A stretch of 64,000 bases of DNA from Agapetus fuscipes (GCA_951799405.1 OX637352.1:14828820-14892819); one strand, 5' to 3'. Numbered from the stretch's first letter, positions 9,063-19,050 are shown. Numbers and translations are program-made. Notes: generated from the letters alone by a model not told the origin.

Positions 9063-9780
9063 TTAATTGATGAGGCATTCACTTTGTAACCTTTCATTTT
9101 TAAATAGACAAATTACTCAACAAAAAAACGAAAACAACACTATATAGACGAGACATTTACCACACTTATGACACTCGAGAGGACCTGGACCGACCTTGGA
9201 GGAAAGTACTATTCTTGGGTGAAATTTCTTCCAAAATCTCCAAAATTCTACCCGACTCTATCAGACCTGCGTTTTACACCAATAATAAATTGGGAAACTT
9301 ACTTTGTAATTCTAAATCGAAAATGGATATTTTGCAAAAATGTGGAGTATACGAAGTTCAATGTGGCGATTGCAATAGAGTATACATTGGGCAGACTTGT
9401 AGAAGCTTAAAAATTAGAATGGACGAACACAGGCGTTGTCTATCTAATAATAACTTCTCCGAGTTTGCCAACCACATTATAGAATCAGGACATACTTTTA
9501 AAAAACATACAATCAAACTTCTTCACACAAACACATTCAGACCGACATTAACAGCTCTCGAGACCATAGAAATTAATAAAAATTCAAGTACTGTCAATTC
9601 CTTACTAAATAACTTTCTGATCCCTAATCCATCTCCTCTCCTGACCTTGTTTCCTAGAAATAATAATAAATCTGTCACCAACAACCTTTTTTACTTTTTT
9701 GACCACGTGTTTTATTTCACCTGGCTGACAACCAGGATATTTTTAGTTGTGTGCAAACTTGTGTCAGTATGGCATTAGTT
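9063..9780 (+). mobile_element. 5'-truncated Penelope-like element, 3' coding part
   Basis: Contains the reverse transcriptase C-terminus and GIY-YIG nuclease described below. The left edge coincides with the 33-nt direct repeat shared with 2030-2062. The right edge meets the RTE element near 9785. Confidence 0.6.
9215..9778 (+). pseudogene. Penelope-like GIY-YIG endonuclease fragment
   Basis: The frame reads AFYTNNKLGNLL, KCGVYEVQCGDCNRVYIGQT, CRSLKIRMDEHRR and FANHIIESGH. GVY...VYIGQT is the GIY-YIG signature, with the R-x(3)-EH and H-x(5)-GH residues that follow it in Penelope-like elements. The cysteine pair in the middle (QCGDC) is typical of the arthropod versions. The frame opens with TTG; the first ATG is at 9323. 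The reverse transcriptase domain that should precede it is absent, so this is a truncated remnant. Confidence 0.75.
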
Positions 9781-9826
9781 CACTGTGCTGTGATGTGGGC
9801 TCCTGTGGGCAAACGATGAGATAGTC

Positions 9827-12800
9827 ATGCGAAGGCGCACTAGGGCTGACAATCCTAGTCGCCATGCTGTTGGAGGAGTGTCAGATGGCCCCTGCAGGGT
9901 TGCCAAAAGCTTTACCAGGTACAGTGGGAAACCACAGTGGCCTGGTAAAAGCAGACGTAAGAAAGGAGATGAATGGAATATTGCTACTTTGAATGTAAGA
10001 GGTATGAAAAATAAGGAAGAAGAACTATTGAAAGAGATGAATGAGAGAAAAATTAAAATTTTATGTGTGACCGAAACTAAAATGAAAGGTGAAGGAGAGA
10101 AAGTTCTGAGTAATGGAAATTTGTTCATTTACTCAGGTGTGAAAGATGGATGTCCTAGACAGGGTGTTGGTGTGATTGTTAGTGAATGTGTGAAGAGCTA
10201 TATCAGGAATTATGAATGGATCTCCCCTAGGATTCTCCTAGTAAGGATCAAGTACGACAGAACGAATTTTCTACTGATAGCATGCTATGCGCCAGTAGAT
10301 TCAGAATGTATGGAGATTAAAAATGAATTCTGGGATATGCTTGACGATAAAATCAGAATGAAAGACAAAGAAGAAAAGGTGATTCTGCTTGGTGACATGA
10401 ACGGATGGGTGGGTAGAAGAAAGGAAGAGTATGAAAGGGTAATAGGACCAAACAGAAGGGGTGTCATCAATGGCAGTGGGAGACGGCTTGTTGACATGTG
10501 TGTGGAGCATGGGATGTTTGTATCAAATACTTGGTATAAGCATAAAGACGTGCACACATACACGTGGTATGGGCCAAATACTCGCACAGTCATTGACTAC
10601 ATATGTATGGAAGAATGTATGAGAGGTGCCATAAGAGATGTCAGAGTCTACCAAGGTATATCCGTGGGCTCAGACCATCATCTCTTGTGTGCAAAAGTAA
10701 TGATAGGCGAAGTAAAAGATAGGAAAAGAACGAAAGTGATTAAGATGAAAAGAGTGAAAGTGGAAAAATTAGATGATGAAAATGTCAGGAATGATTTTGA
10801 AGCTGAAGTAAGCCAGATTTTGAAATCGGATGAATGTAAGGAACTTGTGAAGAATGCATGTGTAGAAAAAATGTGGAAAACATTTAAAACATGTTTGGTT
10901 GAAAGCGCAAAGAAAGTATGCGGTGAAGTTACGATTGGGCATAAAAAAGGCAATGAATGGTGGAATGATCAGGTTAAACAAGCAGTGAAAGAGAAGAAAG
11001 AGAGCTATTTAAAATGGATTAATGACAGAAAGAATAAAGTGTTAGAGACTGAATACAAGGAGAAAAAATGGCTAGCGAAGAATGAAGTTCAAATGAGTAA
11101 GAGAAGAATGGAAGAAAAATTGAGTGAAAGAGCACAGAATGACTTCTCTGACAATAAAAAGATGTTCTGGAGCTGGGTGAGACAAAACAACGACAGTTGT
11201 AGGTCCACAACTCCGGGAATCAAAAATGTCAGCGGAGACATTCTGTGGAATAAAGACGATGTAAAAAAGAGATGGAAAGAATATTTTAACGAGGTTTTTG
11301 GTGAAGAAGAATGTGATTTAACTGTGAAAGGAGATTATGATGAGGGTAATGTTTTGAAAATATCGAAAGATGAAGTAAGAAAGGTCATAAAGGAATTAAA
11401 GAATGGGAAAGCTGCAAGTGTGGATGGTGTGAGACCTGAGATGATGAAAGCGGGGGGAGAATGTGTGATTGAATGGATGAAAGAGCTTTGCGAATTGTGT
11501 GTTAGTGTCAAGGAGGTTCCATCGGACTGGAGAGAGGCGGTCATTGTGCCAATTTACAAAGGTAAAGGTGACAAAAAAGACTGCCGTAACTTCAGACCGA
11601 TTAGCCTTCTTAGTGTGCCAGGTAAAGTGCTATGCAAGATTCTTATCCATAGGGTAAGATTATCCACCCAGGAGAAGGTCTCAGATATACAATCTGGCTT
11701 TATGCCGGAAAGAGGTTGCGTAGACCAGATATTCGCGCTTCGACAGATAGTCGAAAAACAGCTAGCCGTAAATAAAAAGGTCTACGCGGCTTTCGTAGAT
11801 CTTGAGAAAGCCTTCGACTCGGTGGATAGAAGTATGATGTGGTGTGTGCTTGAGAGGTATGGTGTGAACAAAGCACTTCTGAACGCGATACGCGCCATCT
11901 ATCTTAATAGCAGGGCGTGTGTCAGGGTGGATGGAGAATACAGCGAGTATTTTAATGTGTACAAGGGTGTGAGACAGGGTTGCATAATGAGCCCATGGTT
12001 ATTCAATATAATCATGGATCATTGTGTTAAACAAGCGAATCTGGAAGGGCATGGCATACAGATTGGAGAGAGAAAAGTCGGAGTTCTGCTTTATGCTGAT
12101 GACGCAGTATTAATTGCTGATTCAGCAGCGGAACTTCAGGCAATGCTCTCTAGTCTGAACCATGCTCTGTGTGTGAACAAGTTGAAAATTAATGCAAGTA
12201 AGACGAAAGTACTGATTTTTGACAGAATGGATGAAAATGAAGAATGCACGCTCATGTTGAATGGTACGAAAGTTGAAATTGTGGATGAATTTAGATACTT
12301 GGGAAGTATGTTTGAGAAGAATGGAAAGATGACAAGAGAACTTGAGAATAGGATGTGTAAGGGCAAGCAAGTGGTCGGTGCAATAGGAAGAATAGCAAAG
12401 AACAAGCGATTGACGATGGATCTGAGAATGGCGGTACACAATGGCATATTGTTACCGACTTTGATGTATGGAAGTGAAGCATGGACAGTGAATGATAGCG
12501 AAATGAGTAAAGTATGTACGGTGGAAATGAAGCATTTGAGAAGCATGACAGGAAAAACTCTGAGGGATACAGTTAGGAATGAATGGGTAAAAAAAGAATG
12601 TAATTTGAAAGAGGATGTGAAAGTTAAGGTACAAAAGAATGTGATGAGATGGTTTGGGCATGTGGAAAGAATGAACGATGATACACTGACAAAGTATGTA
12701 TACAAAGAAAGTGTGAAAGGAAAAAGAGGGAAGGGACGACCGAGAAAAGTATGGAGTGATCAGATTGAGGAGATTGTGAAAGAATGGGATATACAAAGTG

Positions 12801-12913
12801 AGCGTAAAAGAAGAAAATGCATGAAAAAGGTGATGGATTTGAATGAATTGAAAGAGGTATGTAAGGATAGGAAAAAATGGAGGCAACTCTGCAGAGGCTC
12901 TGGCCACCCCTAG
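9827..12913 (+). CDS. RTE-type endonuclease and reverse transcriptase, intact
   Basis: A 1028-codon ORF from ATG 9827 to TAG with no interruption. N-terminal AP-type endonuclease: NVRG, VTETK, LGDMNGW, and the catalytic SDHHLL near 10670-10690. The central reverse transcriptase has FRPISLLS, motif A FVDLEKAFDSVD, motif B GVRQGC, and motif C YADD at about 12093-12104. The C-terminus has the RTE-type WFGHVERM and GKRGKGRPRK stretches and ends CRGSGHP. One protein of about 1000 residues carrying APE and RT is the RTE (BovB-like) plan. It would nick chromosomal DNA and copy its RNA into the break. The lack of any stop or frameshift implies a recent insertion that may be competent, while all other element genes in this window are broken. 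Confidence 0.85.
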   Translation: MRRRTRADNPSRHAVGGVSDGPCRVAKSFTRYSGKPQWPGKSRRKKGDEWNIATLNVRGMKNKEEELLKEMNERKIKILCVTETKMKGEGEKVLSNGNLFIYSGVKDGCPRQGVGVIVSECVKSYIRNYEWISPRILLVRIKYDRTNFLLIACYAPVDSECMEIKNEFWDMLDDKIRMKDKEEKVILLGDMNGWVGRRKEEYERVIGPNRRGVINGSGRRLVDMCVEHGMFVSNTWYKHKDVHTYTWYGPNTRTVIDYICMEECMRGAIRDVRVYQGISVGSDHHLLCAKVMIGEVKDRKRTKVIKMKRVKVEKLDDENVRNDFEAEVSQILKSDECKELVKNACVEKMWKTFKTCLVESAKKVCGEVTIGHKKGNEWWNDQVKQAVKEKKESYLKWINDRKNKVLETEYKEKKWLAKNEVQMSKRRMEEKLSERAQNDFSDNKKMFWSWVRQNNDSCRSTTPGIKNVSGDILWNKDDVKKRWKEYFNEVFGEEECDLTVKGDYDEGNVLKISKDEVRKVIKELKNGKAASVDGVRPEMMKAGGECVIEWMKELCELCVSVKEVPSDWREAVIVPIYKGKGDKKDCRNFRPISLLSVPGKVLCKILIHRVRLSTQEKVSDIQSGFMPERGCVDQIFALRQIVEKQLAVNKKVYAAFVDLEKAFDSVDRSMMWCVLERYGVNKALLNAIRAIYLNSRACVRVDGEYSEYFNVYKGVRQGCIMSPWLFNIIMDHCVKQANLEGHGIQIGERKVGVLLYADDAVLIADSAAELQAMLSSLNHALCVNKLKINASKTKVLIFDRMDENEECTLMLNGTKVEIVDEFRYLGSMFEKNGKMTRELENRMCKGKQVVGAIGRIAKNKRLTMDLRMAVHNGILLPTLMYGSEAWTVNDSEMSKVCTVEMKHLRSMTGKTLRDTVRNEWVKKECNLKEDVKVKVQKNVMRWFGHVERMNDDTLTKYVYKESVKGKRGKGRPRKVWSDQIEEIVKEWDIQSERKRRKCMKKVMDLNELKEVCKDRKKWRQLCRGSGHP

Positions 12914-12925
12914 CGGAATGGCGAC

Positions 12926-12957
12926 AGAGTTACAGTTACAGTTACAGTACAGTAACA
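12926..12957 (+). repeat. GTTACA microsatellite tail of the RTE
   Basis: Three GTTACA-type units followed by GTACAGTAAC directly after the RTE 3' end; acts as the tail in place of poly(A). Confidence 0.6.
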
Positions 12958-13069
12958 ATCCCAGCGCTCTGTTCCCTTCCTCACCCCTCCCACCTTCCAC
13001 TACTCCCACACCTTAAAAGAATGTTACACTAATTTATATTTTATTTTGTTAGTCAGTAATATTTTGTAC

Positions 13070-13097
13070 CTGACGATGGAAACATTGTTTCCGAAAC
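13070..13097 (+). ncRNA. Hammerhead-like motif
   Basis: CTGACGA, extra T, perfect 6-bp stem GGAAAC/GTTTCC around ATT, then GAAAC. Followed by CGGTCGTACATTATTAAATT, the putative Penelope terminal repeat also seen at about 8430. Confidence 0.45.
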
Positions 13098-13144
13098 CGG
13101 TCGTACATTATTAAATTTTACTCGCCCCGTAACCTAATACAATT

Positions 13145-13336
13145 TTGGCGGACCACTGTATCGGAAATGGCCACACGTTTGACACGGCCAATACATTGGT
13201 CCTGCATTCTGAGTGTTTTGGTAGACGTCTGATGGCTTTTGAGGCACTCCAAATCCACAGACACAGAGAAGAAGTTGTGAATATCCAGATCCCTCCTGTC
13301 TCCCCGCTGCTTATGTGCGAGGACATGATTGTCTGA
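13145..13336 (+). pseudogene. Second Penelope-like nuclease C-terminal fragment
   Basis: The frame reads ADHCIGNGHTFDTANTLVLH, then RRLMAFEALQIHRH and INIQIPP-like residues. H-x(5)-GH followed by an E-x(4)-H element matches the C-terminal half of the Penelope GIY-YIG domain. It overlaps in content with 9215-9778, so it comes from a separate copy. It has no upstream GIY-YIG core. Confidence 0.5.
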
Positions 13337-13821
13337 TTACTTTGTTTATTATGTTCTTATGTATGAGGACACTCTGGTTTAATGGTTTTATTGTCTGATT
13401 CTTTGAGACGACTGGTATGGTGGTGCATTTATTTTATTGTTGTTTTTGATCTCTTTAGCTTCCAACTTTAATTTATTTTTATTCTGTCCTTTGTTTTGTG
13501 TACATTAATGTCTCACCAAATGACGTTTAATTTAATTTATTAATTCATATTATTTCATAATTGCCATATAAAACTATTTTTAATGTTAATAGAATTATTT
13601 TACTGAATATTTTACCTACCTAACTGAGATTTGTACCTCTAGACCAATTTTATTATTTAAAAAGATTTATAGTAAATCATTCGTTTTTATTTCTTTATTA
13701 CCATATAGATCTTTTCATTATTTTATTATATAAAAATTTTTTGCTCAATGTTTTTACCTACCTGACTATAATTTATATATATTGACTGGATTTAATGAGG
13801 TGTCTTTTGCTGTAATCATAC
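13337..13821. other. Probable Penelope 3' UTR, otherwise empty
   Basis: AT-rich, no frames. It lies between the nuclease fragment and another hammerhead-like motif, so it is likely the element's untranslated tail. Confidence 0.35.
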
Positions 13822-13849
13822 CTGATGATGACCTTCTAGGTCGAAAACG
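13822..13849 (+). ncRNA. Hammerhead-like motif
   Basis: CTGATGA, extra T, stem GACC/GGTC, then GAAAACG. Compared with 1684 the stem is GACC/GGTC instead of GACT/AGTC, a compensatory change. Confidence 0.4.
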
Positions 13850-14984
13850 CGTTTGTAATTTATTTTAAAGATTTAATCTTTTTAAATATCCAAGGAGCGT
13901 TTTGGCGCGTAAATTCAAACTTCATTTTTTGAACATGAATAACTTTGTAAAAAAAGCAAGTAAAAATAAAATTCAAGAAGTTTTATGATAAGCAAATATA
14001 AAGGAATTTAAATCCACAAGAATTTTTTTTTGTGAAATTTCCCTATTACGATAACAAAAAGTAAAGTAGAACCTAGTTTATTTGAGTTTTTTTAATTATT
14101 ATTTATTAGTCGGCTTAACCGGGCTTACAGCTCGCTGTAAGGAAAAGTGGTATGTGTAATCTTTGTTAGCCAAAACAGAATTAAGTTCAGAAAAAGAAAA
14201 AAAATGAAGTTTCCCATTCTGAAACTTCAACTGCATTTCAAACTGTTTTAACTTCTGTGAAGCCGAAAAATCATGTTATGCCAGCAGAATAATTTCTCTT
14301 AAAGAAATGGGGAGACGTTGTAGCAAAAAATTACACTTCTCAATTACTTATGACAAACGGTTATAATAATAATAATAAACACAGAATTTATATAGCGCCT
14401 TTTATGACAATGTGTCACTGCAAAGGCGCTTAAAGGTATAATTCTAAGGTTATGTCATTATTTTTAATCCTTAGTTTGCTTATTATGGAATTATTTAACA
14501 TATGTTCATGCATGTATATGTATGTTCTTGCATCTGTATTTTTATGAAATGTTTCAGCGGAAAAATTGTAGAACTCCATTTTGAAAATTAAAAAAATAAA
14601 CACTGTTATTCTAATACTTTTTTTAATTGTAAAAAAACAAATGTATTAATTACATATTACGCTTTGGTTTATGTTAATTTAACACATTTATTTGTGATTT
14701 GATTTTAAATTATGTAAAATTTGACTCGGTCCACAATAACTCGGATAATCGAAGCTCTACAATAAAATCCAGGAATCTGTCAAACAATGTCCTTGTTTGA
14801 CTAACATAACAATTGCATACATAACAACGCACTGTTCTCTCATGTACATTTTTATTTTTTGTATTTTCATTAGTTATTCCTGGTTGGTCGATCCAGAAAC
14901 ACATTCCTTTTTCCGGTATATTTTAATTAAAGTATTGTAAAATTTGATTAAAAATCGAGGAGGTGCCCTCATTGAATGTCCTCC
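13850..14984. other. AT-rich sequence; LINE 3' UTR-like patch at about 14385-14440
   Basis: No gene. The phrase TTATATAGCGCCTTT...AAAGGCGCTTA (14388-14432) is a small hairpin resembling CR1/L2-type 3' UTR relics. A 64-codon minus frame at 14710-14904 has no recognisable domain. Confidence 0.35.
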
Positions 14985-15150
14985 GTGGAAAGTGAACGTT
15001 CTTTTTCGACCCTTAACCGAGTGCTTTCATTCCTTAGAAATACGATGGGTCAGGAAAGGCTTGTCGCATTGTGTTTGTTAAGTACTGAAAAAAATGATTC
15101 CAGACTTTAACAACAAAGTGATTGATGTTTTTGCAAAATCGAAGACCCGC
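14985..15150 (+). pseudogene. hAT transposase C-terminal relic
   Basis: Reads SERSFSTLNRVLSFLRNTMG, then QERLVALCLLSTEKN before a stop; a frame shift recovers DFNNKVIDVFAKSK. ERSFS-L-R-K-LR-TM-ERL is the hATC dimerisation signature of another hAT family (KRAB/ZBED-like), different from the 7485 copy. Nothing else of the element is nearby. Confidence 0.65.
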
Positions 15151-15285
15151 TGAATGGATTTCATCCGTAAATTTTAGGTAAATTCATCTCAAAATAATAG
15201 AGGGGGGGGGGTAGGGGGGTAATCAATGACGGCTAGTATAAAAATGCACTGCTCGATGAAAAATTGACGAGCCGTCACTGGTTGC

Positions 15286-15440
15286 ACGGTGTATGTTCAT
15301 TTGAGATTTGGGTTTTTATATTGTAGGACTACATGCAGCATGTTTAAGCGCAAACATAACATGTCTGTTATGTGAAAATGCATACAATGTGAATCTCTGA
15401 TGTTAGTTATATTTTGCAACTTAGATTAATTGCAAGTGAA
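15286..15440 (+). repeat. 3' half of the ~256-bp repeat, diverged
   Basis: GTATGTTCATTTGAGATTTGGGTTTTTATATTG, TGCAGCATGTTTAAGCGC and the terminal CAACTTAGATTA follow the family order. Bases around 15434-15480 and 15591-15640 share AAGTGAACAGCTGAT and TCTTCATACAAA, a small local duplication. Confidence 0.5.
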
Positions 15441-15699
15441 CAGCTGATCAATAATTCTAAGTTCTTCATACAAAGTACCTTAACGAAATACAGTAGATTT
15501 GGCGAATGATCATGTCCGGTGAATGACCAATCGAGACTTTCATTGACTGTTAACTGTCACCATACAATTTTTTTTTATCCAAGATGGCCGCAAGTGAACA
15601 GCTGATTGGACATTGACAGGTCTTCATACAAATATTACCGATATTGGGTAGGTAAGACTTCCAGCCCAGGAAGGCTAAAAATGTGATGTATGGACAGTG

Positions 15700-15985
15700 T
15701 TAATGCAGAGAAAGCAGACATATTATGTAGCTGGAGAACAAAGGCGATGGACAGACGAGAGTGGAGGAGAATCCTGGATTCAGCCAAGCCCCACACATAG
15801 CTATGGTGTGTCATCACTCATCATCAAATCACTCAGAGGAACGGCCCCTTCTTACTTAGCCGAACTATGTAAGCTTGACGAGATTTTTGATAAGCGGTAC
15901 ACTCTTTGCTCGGCGCAGAGTGATGCTATCAACAAGCTGAAAATACCATCTCGACGGAGCAGAACCACCATCTTCACAAGAAGAG
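15700..15985 (+). pseudogene. LINE ORF C-terminal relics
   Basis: One frame (about 15733-15800) reads AMDRREWRRILDSAKPHT, a common LINE ORF2 C-terminus. Another (about 15815-15985) reads SLRGTAPSYLAELC and KIPSRRSRT, matching the CR1-like C-terminal pattern (LxGxAPSYLxxL...). Both are short, out of phase and non-functional. Confidence 0.45.
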
Positions 15986-16156
15986 AGTGAGCGGTGGGCG
16001 CCCTTGGGGTGGCTGGAGCCACTAAACGGCGCCCAAAAGAAGAAAGAAATAGAAGTCATCCAAATATATATATATTATAAGTATTTATATATGGTGACAG
16101 TCTATTCAAACATACAAGCTAAAGTAATTAATACTGACCCATCTCAATGTACTAAC

Positions 16157-16412
16157 CTGAATGCCCCTCAATGTTAGTTCTGTCCACAAGACCGCGGGAT
16201 TCCTTTAACAAGCCGTCAGGTGGAGGGGCAGATTCCTCATTCTTGACATTATCCACCACAGAGTCCTCGGCAAGCCATTCCTTCTTAATATCCAGTCTCT
16301 CTTGCTTCACATCGCTCTCTTCAATGTCTATTTGTTCATCTGAGTGCGCTAGTTGTGCATCCATAAACTCCGAGTCCGCCTCCACCTTCTCAACCTTCAC
16401 AACAATGTCCAT
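16157..16412 (-). CDS. Orphan exon 1 (Z) of the zinc-finger family
   Basis: Minus-strand exon starting at ATG 16410-16412, 85 codons plus one base, ending CAG|GTTAGT at 16157/16156. It is homologous to exons 1 of genes A-D but diverged (for example RLDIKKEWLAEDSVVDN and INIEGHS-like end, here TNIEGHS). The acidic protein segment keeps four psi-K-x-E motifs. No zinc-finger exon follows to its left within the window: 16 kb of mobile elements lie there. Either the intron is longer than 16 kb and exon 2 is outside, or this is a stranded relic. Retention of an open frame and a good donor favours a real exon or a recent loss. Confidence 0.6.
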
Positions 16413-16560
16413 TGTGGCTTAATCACTTGCGCTAAGCAAACAACCAACAGTTCTTACACTAATCCACTAAAATATAAATCAACTTCCATCAGAACAACTG
16501 GTGAACAGAACCAAGAACAACGAAGTATTTTCCTCAGTTGCTCTCGGTCACAGCTGTCAG

Positions 16561-17417
16561 TAGGGATGGGCAAAATATATCGATATATCAAAAGTACCGA
16601 TATTTTCTCTGAAAAATATCGATTAATCGATATTGTTTTTCAAGTACATCAAAATCGTATAAAAAACGATATTTTTTTGCAAATGTGACTTTATAGGTGG
16701 TTGTGTTTGGAAGCCAACATTTTTACGTAGCAAATCAAAAACTTAAAATTATTTAAGCCGTTGCCCGCCAAAAATTTCGAAATTTTGAGACCTTACCCGC
16801 CAGTGACCGATATTTTTTTTTGGAAAATTTCGATATTTTTTTATCATCGATATATCGAAATATCGATATTTTTTCCTGGATATATTTCGATCTGTACTGT
16901 ACTGTATCCTGCCGCCGTTCCACTAGGGGTGGCCGGTACCTCCGCAGATGCGCCTCCACTTTTTTCTGTCCTTACAAACCACTTTCATTTCCTCAATATT
17001 CATCACCTTTTTCATACATACTCTTCTCTTATTCTCACTCTGCAGGTTCCATTCTTTCGCAATCTCACCCACTTGGTCTAACCATTCTTTCCTCGGCCTT
17101 CCCCTTCCGCGCTTTCCTCTGACATTTCCTTTATACACTTTCTTCGTTAGTCGTTCATCATCCATTCTTTCGAGATGTCCGAACCATCTCATCGTACATT
17201 TTGTACTTTCATTCTCACATTCTCTTTTATACCACACTCGTTCATCACCCAATCATTACGTGCTCTATCACTCAGTGTCTTTCCAGTCATTGCTCTCAGG
17301 TAAGCCATTTCAACCGTACATACTTTACTCAGTTCACATTCATTAACTGTCCAAGATAGTGTTCAAAAATATCGATTCGATATATATCGATATTTTTTTT
17401 CTATTTGCCCATCCCTA
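16561..17417. mobile_element. hAT-type MITE with an RTE fragment inside
   Basis: Terminal inverted repeats TAGGGATGGGCAAA / TTTGCCCATCCCTA and 8-bp TSDs GCTGTCAG (16553-16560) and GCTGCCAG (17418-17425, one mismatch). Units A-D have the uninterrupted target CAGCTGTCAGTTTTTC, which confirms the insertion. Internal sequence is rich in TATCGATA palindromes (16578, 16861, 17385). Confidence 0.8.
16890..17356 (-). pseudogene. 5'-truncated RTE 3' end
   Basis: Minus-strand protein WFGHLERMDDERLTKKVYKG, RGKRGRGRPRKEW and ICGGTGHP is closely related to the C-terminus of the RTE ORF at 9827-12913. It ends in a GTACAGTACAG tail at about 16893, so a truncated RTE insertion lies inside the MITE. Upstream residues (TVNECELSKVCTVEMAYLRA) continue to about 17354 with a frameshift. 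Confidence 0.7.
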
Positions 17418-17438
17418 GCTGCCAGTTTTTCTTCACCT

Positions 17439-17580
17439 GTAGGGATGGGCGAAATATATCGATAGCAAAAGTACAGATATTTTTTTGGAATAATATCGAT
17501 ATTTTCCTCGATATTAAAAATATATTGATATATATATTTTTTTGAAGTATCAAAATCGTATCGAGCCTATTTATTTTTCC
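17439..17580. promoter_or_regulatory. hAT-type terminal fragment with TATCGATA motifs (unit Z)
   Basis: A second TAGGGATGGGCGAAATATAT end without a partner end. TATCGATA occurs at 17457-17464 and again near 17494-17501. This fragment is present at the same place in units A-D. Confidence 0.5.
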
Positions 17581-17584
17581 AGGT

Positions 17585-17800
17585 AAGGGGCCGGCCTTAC
17601 GGTTTCTTAGCTCCCGAAAGGGCGTATATTACTCATTTCTTGTGAAGGCTGAGTAAACCATGTCGGTATTTTATTTTGGTTTGAAATAAACACCGAAACG
17701 GGAAATCATTTCTGACACCCTCGGTGGGATTCGAACCCGACCTCATGGCATGGAATACAAGCACTCTACCAACTGAGCTATTGGACCGGACTAATTCCAC
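17585..17800 (-). mobile_element. tRNA-derived SINE (unit Z copy)
   Basis: Read on the minus strand it has a Pol III A box TAGCTCAGTTGG (17769-17780) and B box GGTTCGAATCC (17727-17737) at the right spacing, followed by an unrelated tail. The arms do not fold into a proper tRNA cloverleaf, so I call it a SINE rather than a tRNA gene. In units A-D the B box has decayed. Confidence 0.65.
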
Positions 17801-18070
17801 ACAGAGTGGCAGCGGTTGAACTGCTTCTTCAGCTGACCACTATAAAGCGATGAGAAATAATCAACCCGAGACATCACAAATGCGCTCACCTGGATCTTTC
17901 TATTTGCCTTTATTTGGTGTTGTAAAGAAAAAGAGGAAGCTATGGTGGCATGTCAGGTTCTGATCTGGTAAGACTCCTAGATGTCTCACTGAACCAGCTC
18001 ACCTCCATCTCATAATTTTTTTTACATTATTCATTATTAGTCATAATTATCCTTAACTTAAGTTCCTTGA

Positions 18071-18330
18071 CTTATAGGTTGTTATGCGGCTGACCACCCA
18101 TACTGTAAAAATTGGTTCACTTTGCCAATGTCACCCCTGTTTCAGGGAAGGACGGCAAGAGTTGCAAGGCTTATGTTCATTTGAGATTGGGTTTTATATT
18201 GTAGGTCCACATGCGGTATGTGTTAGCGCGAAATTATACATATCTGCTTGTGGGAATGCATTTAATATAAAACTTAAATGATATATATCTTTGCAGCTTA
18301 GATTAGATTAGATTAGATTCGATTAGATAA
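18071..18330 (+). repeat. ~256-bp interspersed repeat
   Basis: Near full-length copy: starts CCTTGACTTATAGGTTG and ends with several ATTAG units (TTAGATTAGATTAGATT). Same family as the clean insertion at 30588-30843. Confidence 0.6.
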
Positions 18331-18494
18331 GTATTATTTGGTATTATTATATTCAGGATTTTGAGGATTGGGTCCATTTTGTGATCTCGCAAAGAAAAAA
18401 TTATAATACATACTTCTTAAAGTTTATTCAATACTATCATACCAAAGTACACAATATAAATATAAGTTTACAAATTTTAACATTGCTTCTAAAT

Positions 18495-18960
18495 CCAAAT
18501 CTTAATCTAAGTTGCAAAGATATATATCATTTGAGATTCATATTAAATGCATTTCCACAAGCAGACACTCACAATTTCGCAGTAACACATGCTGCATGTG
18601 GACATACAATATAAAAACCCAATCTCAAATGAACATAAAAGTACTCCAAATCTCGCCGACCTTTCCTGAAACAGGGGTGACATTGGCAGAGTGATTAATT
18701 TATTTACATTACGGGTGGTCAGCCTCATACCAACCTATAAGTCAAGGATAGCCAAACTGTGAAAAATGGTTCACTTTGCCAATGTCACCCCTGTTTCAGG
18801 GAAGGTCTGCAAAATTTGCAGGGTTCATGTGCATTTAAGGTTTGGTTTTAATTTGTAAGTACGCACTTAGCATTTGTAAGCGCGAACTTACACGTGTCTG
18901 TTTGTGGGCATGCATTTGATGAGTTTTGAATGTTCATATATATTTGCAACTTAGATTACA
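18495..18960. repeat. Head-to-head pair of ~250-bp repeats (unit Z)
   Basis: A minus copy (18495-18749) meets a plus copy of a diverged subfamily (18750-18960) at the CTTATAGG ends. The pair is conserved in all array units (25880-26345 in A). The plus copy contains GTAAGTACGCACTTAGCATT, absent from the other subfamily. Confidence 0.55.
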
Positions 18961-18975
18961 GATCATAGATTTATA

Positions 18976-19050
18976 TGGTATCTGTGATAGGGCCCTTGAG
19001 GTGTGACACACACAAAAACGGCGCTCTTCAATTATGTGTACCTTATAAAT
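18976..19050 (+). repeat. CR1-like 3' UTR relic
   Basis: GGGCCCTTGAGGTGTGACAC through CTTATAAATAAA matches the sequence following the CR1-like coding relic at 21446-21720. Confidence 0.5.

Larger units (their letters stand above)
9785..12957 (+). mobile_element. Full-length RTE-clade LINE
   Basis: Short 5' leader, one ORF, then a 3' end with a GTTACA-type microsatellite tail (12926-12957), as usual for RTE elements, which lack poly(A). Related 3' ends occur at 16890-17356 and 21845-22161 (minus strand). Confidence 0.75.

Noticed and set aside
10285..12705. Minus-strand frames opposite the RTE ORF
   Set aside because: They are low-complexity shadows of a well-supported plus-strand ORF.
16171..16422. 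Serine-rich plus-strand frame opposite exon 1
   Set aside because: It is the antisense of the acidic exon (Glu and Asp codons read as Ser and Phe), repeated opposite every exon 1.
17715..17790. tRNA gene on the minus strand
   Set aside because: A and B boxes are present but the arms do not form a cloverleaf, and copies in A-D decay in the B box; a SINE head fits better.
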